Positions 36,114 through 36,163 of a DNA stretch of 36,163 bases are shown in pieces (position 1 is the first letter of the stretch; each line of letters starts with the position of its first letter). Origin of the DNA: an alpha proteobacterium HIMB59 (GTDB lineage Bacteria > Pseudomonadota > Alphaproteobacteria > HIMB59). The notes beneath the pieces were generated by a model. That model ran no database searches. It worked only from the letters and a program-made list of their open reading frames with translations, and was not told the DNA's origin. The DNA is taken from NCBI GenBank assembly GCA_004321805.1, contig SGZV01000013.1, positions 1 through 36,163 of the forward strand, given 5' to 3'. Position numbers and translations under genes: made by a program.

Positions 36114-36163
36114 TGTTTTTTGGAAGAAAATTTCTAGCTAGGTATATAAAAAAAGTATCAAAG

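Noticed and set aside
36113-36163. A plus-strand start (ATG at 36113, 17 codons to the window edge), or the tail of a minus-strand gene ending at 36106
   Set aside because: Both frames are open in the same 50 bases and neither shows a family match. The stretch is too short to decide, and a plus-strand gene would leave no promoter room against tgt.

Overview
The window is a gene-dense, strongly AT-rich stretch of bacterial chromosome with 44 protein genes (one of them cut by the left edge) and one tRNA. Intergenic spaces are mostly under 70 bp and neighbouring genes often overlap. I see no insertion sequence, prophage, CRISPR array or rRNA. Several neighbourhoods are ones known from Alphaproteobacteria: carB-greA, DUF4167-prmC-prfA, RodZ-like/ispG, lysC facing ubiG, DUF1178-nitrilase, xerD-accA, aroK-aroB, and bolA/J-protein/cobS/cobT. 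With the low GC and tight packing, this suggests a streamlined, probably marine, alphaproteobacterium of the SAR11/Pelagibacterales or HIMB59 kind. The exact lineage is inference. The code is standard, with TGA used as a stop, and TTG/GTG starts are fairly common.

Layout. 1-4448 (mostly +): end of carB, greA, an ELM1-like protein, a 2-oxoglutarate/Fe(II) oxygenase, trxB, an unlisted-size rpmJ (L36, minus strand), sufE and an exported cyclophilin. 4449-7397 (-): a MotA/MotB-like ion-driven stator pair with a long coiled coil, a PagL-like lipid A deacylase and tRNA-Val(GAC). 7453-11519 (-): an envelope run of murJ, an anchored DsbA-like protein, an unknown 204-aa protein and a gate-domain membrane protein. 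11560-13032 (+): an M23 peptidase, transcribed away from that run. 13033-19650 (-): DUF4167, prmC, prfA, hisS, ispG, a RodZ-like protein and lysC. 19693-25148: ubiG (+), DUF1178, a nitrilase and an unknown 103-aa protein (-), then a degenerate methyltransferase-fold protein and secA (+). 25150-28547 (-): accA, xerD, an exported helical protein and a newly noticed 43-aa membrane protein. 28601-36113: aroK, aroB and a CorC/HlyC protein (+), bolA (-), a J-domain protein, cobS and cobT (+), then a divergent tgt (-).

Most genes are core functions: translation and its quality control (greA, prmC, prfA, hisS, tRNA-Val, rpmJ, tgt), isoprenoid, shikimate, aspartate-family and fatty-acid synthesis (ispG, aroKB, lysC, accA), Fe-S and redox (sufE, trxB), and envelope growth and export (murJ, M23, RodZ-like, secA). 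The least ordinary items are a Tgt homologue that seems to have lost most of its zinc site and has a changed base-pocket motif, a stator pair not next to flagellar or Tol genes, the CobS/CobT pair tied to a zinc-finger J-protein with no cobalamin genes in view, and small proteins in conserved operon positions.
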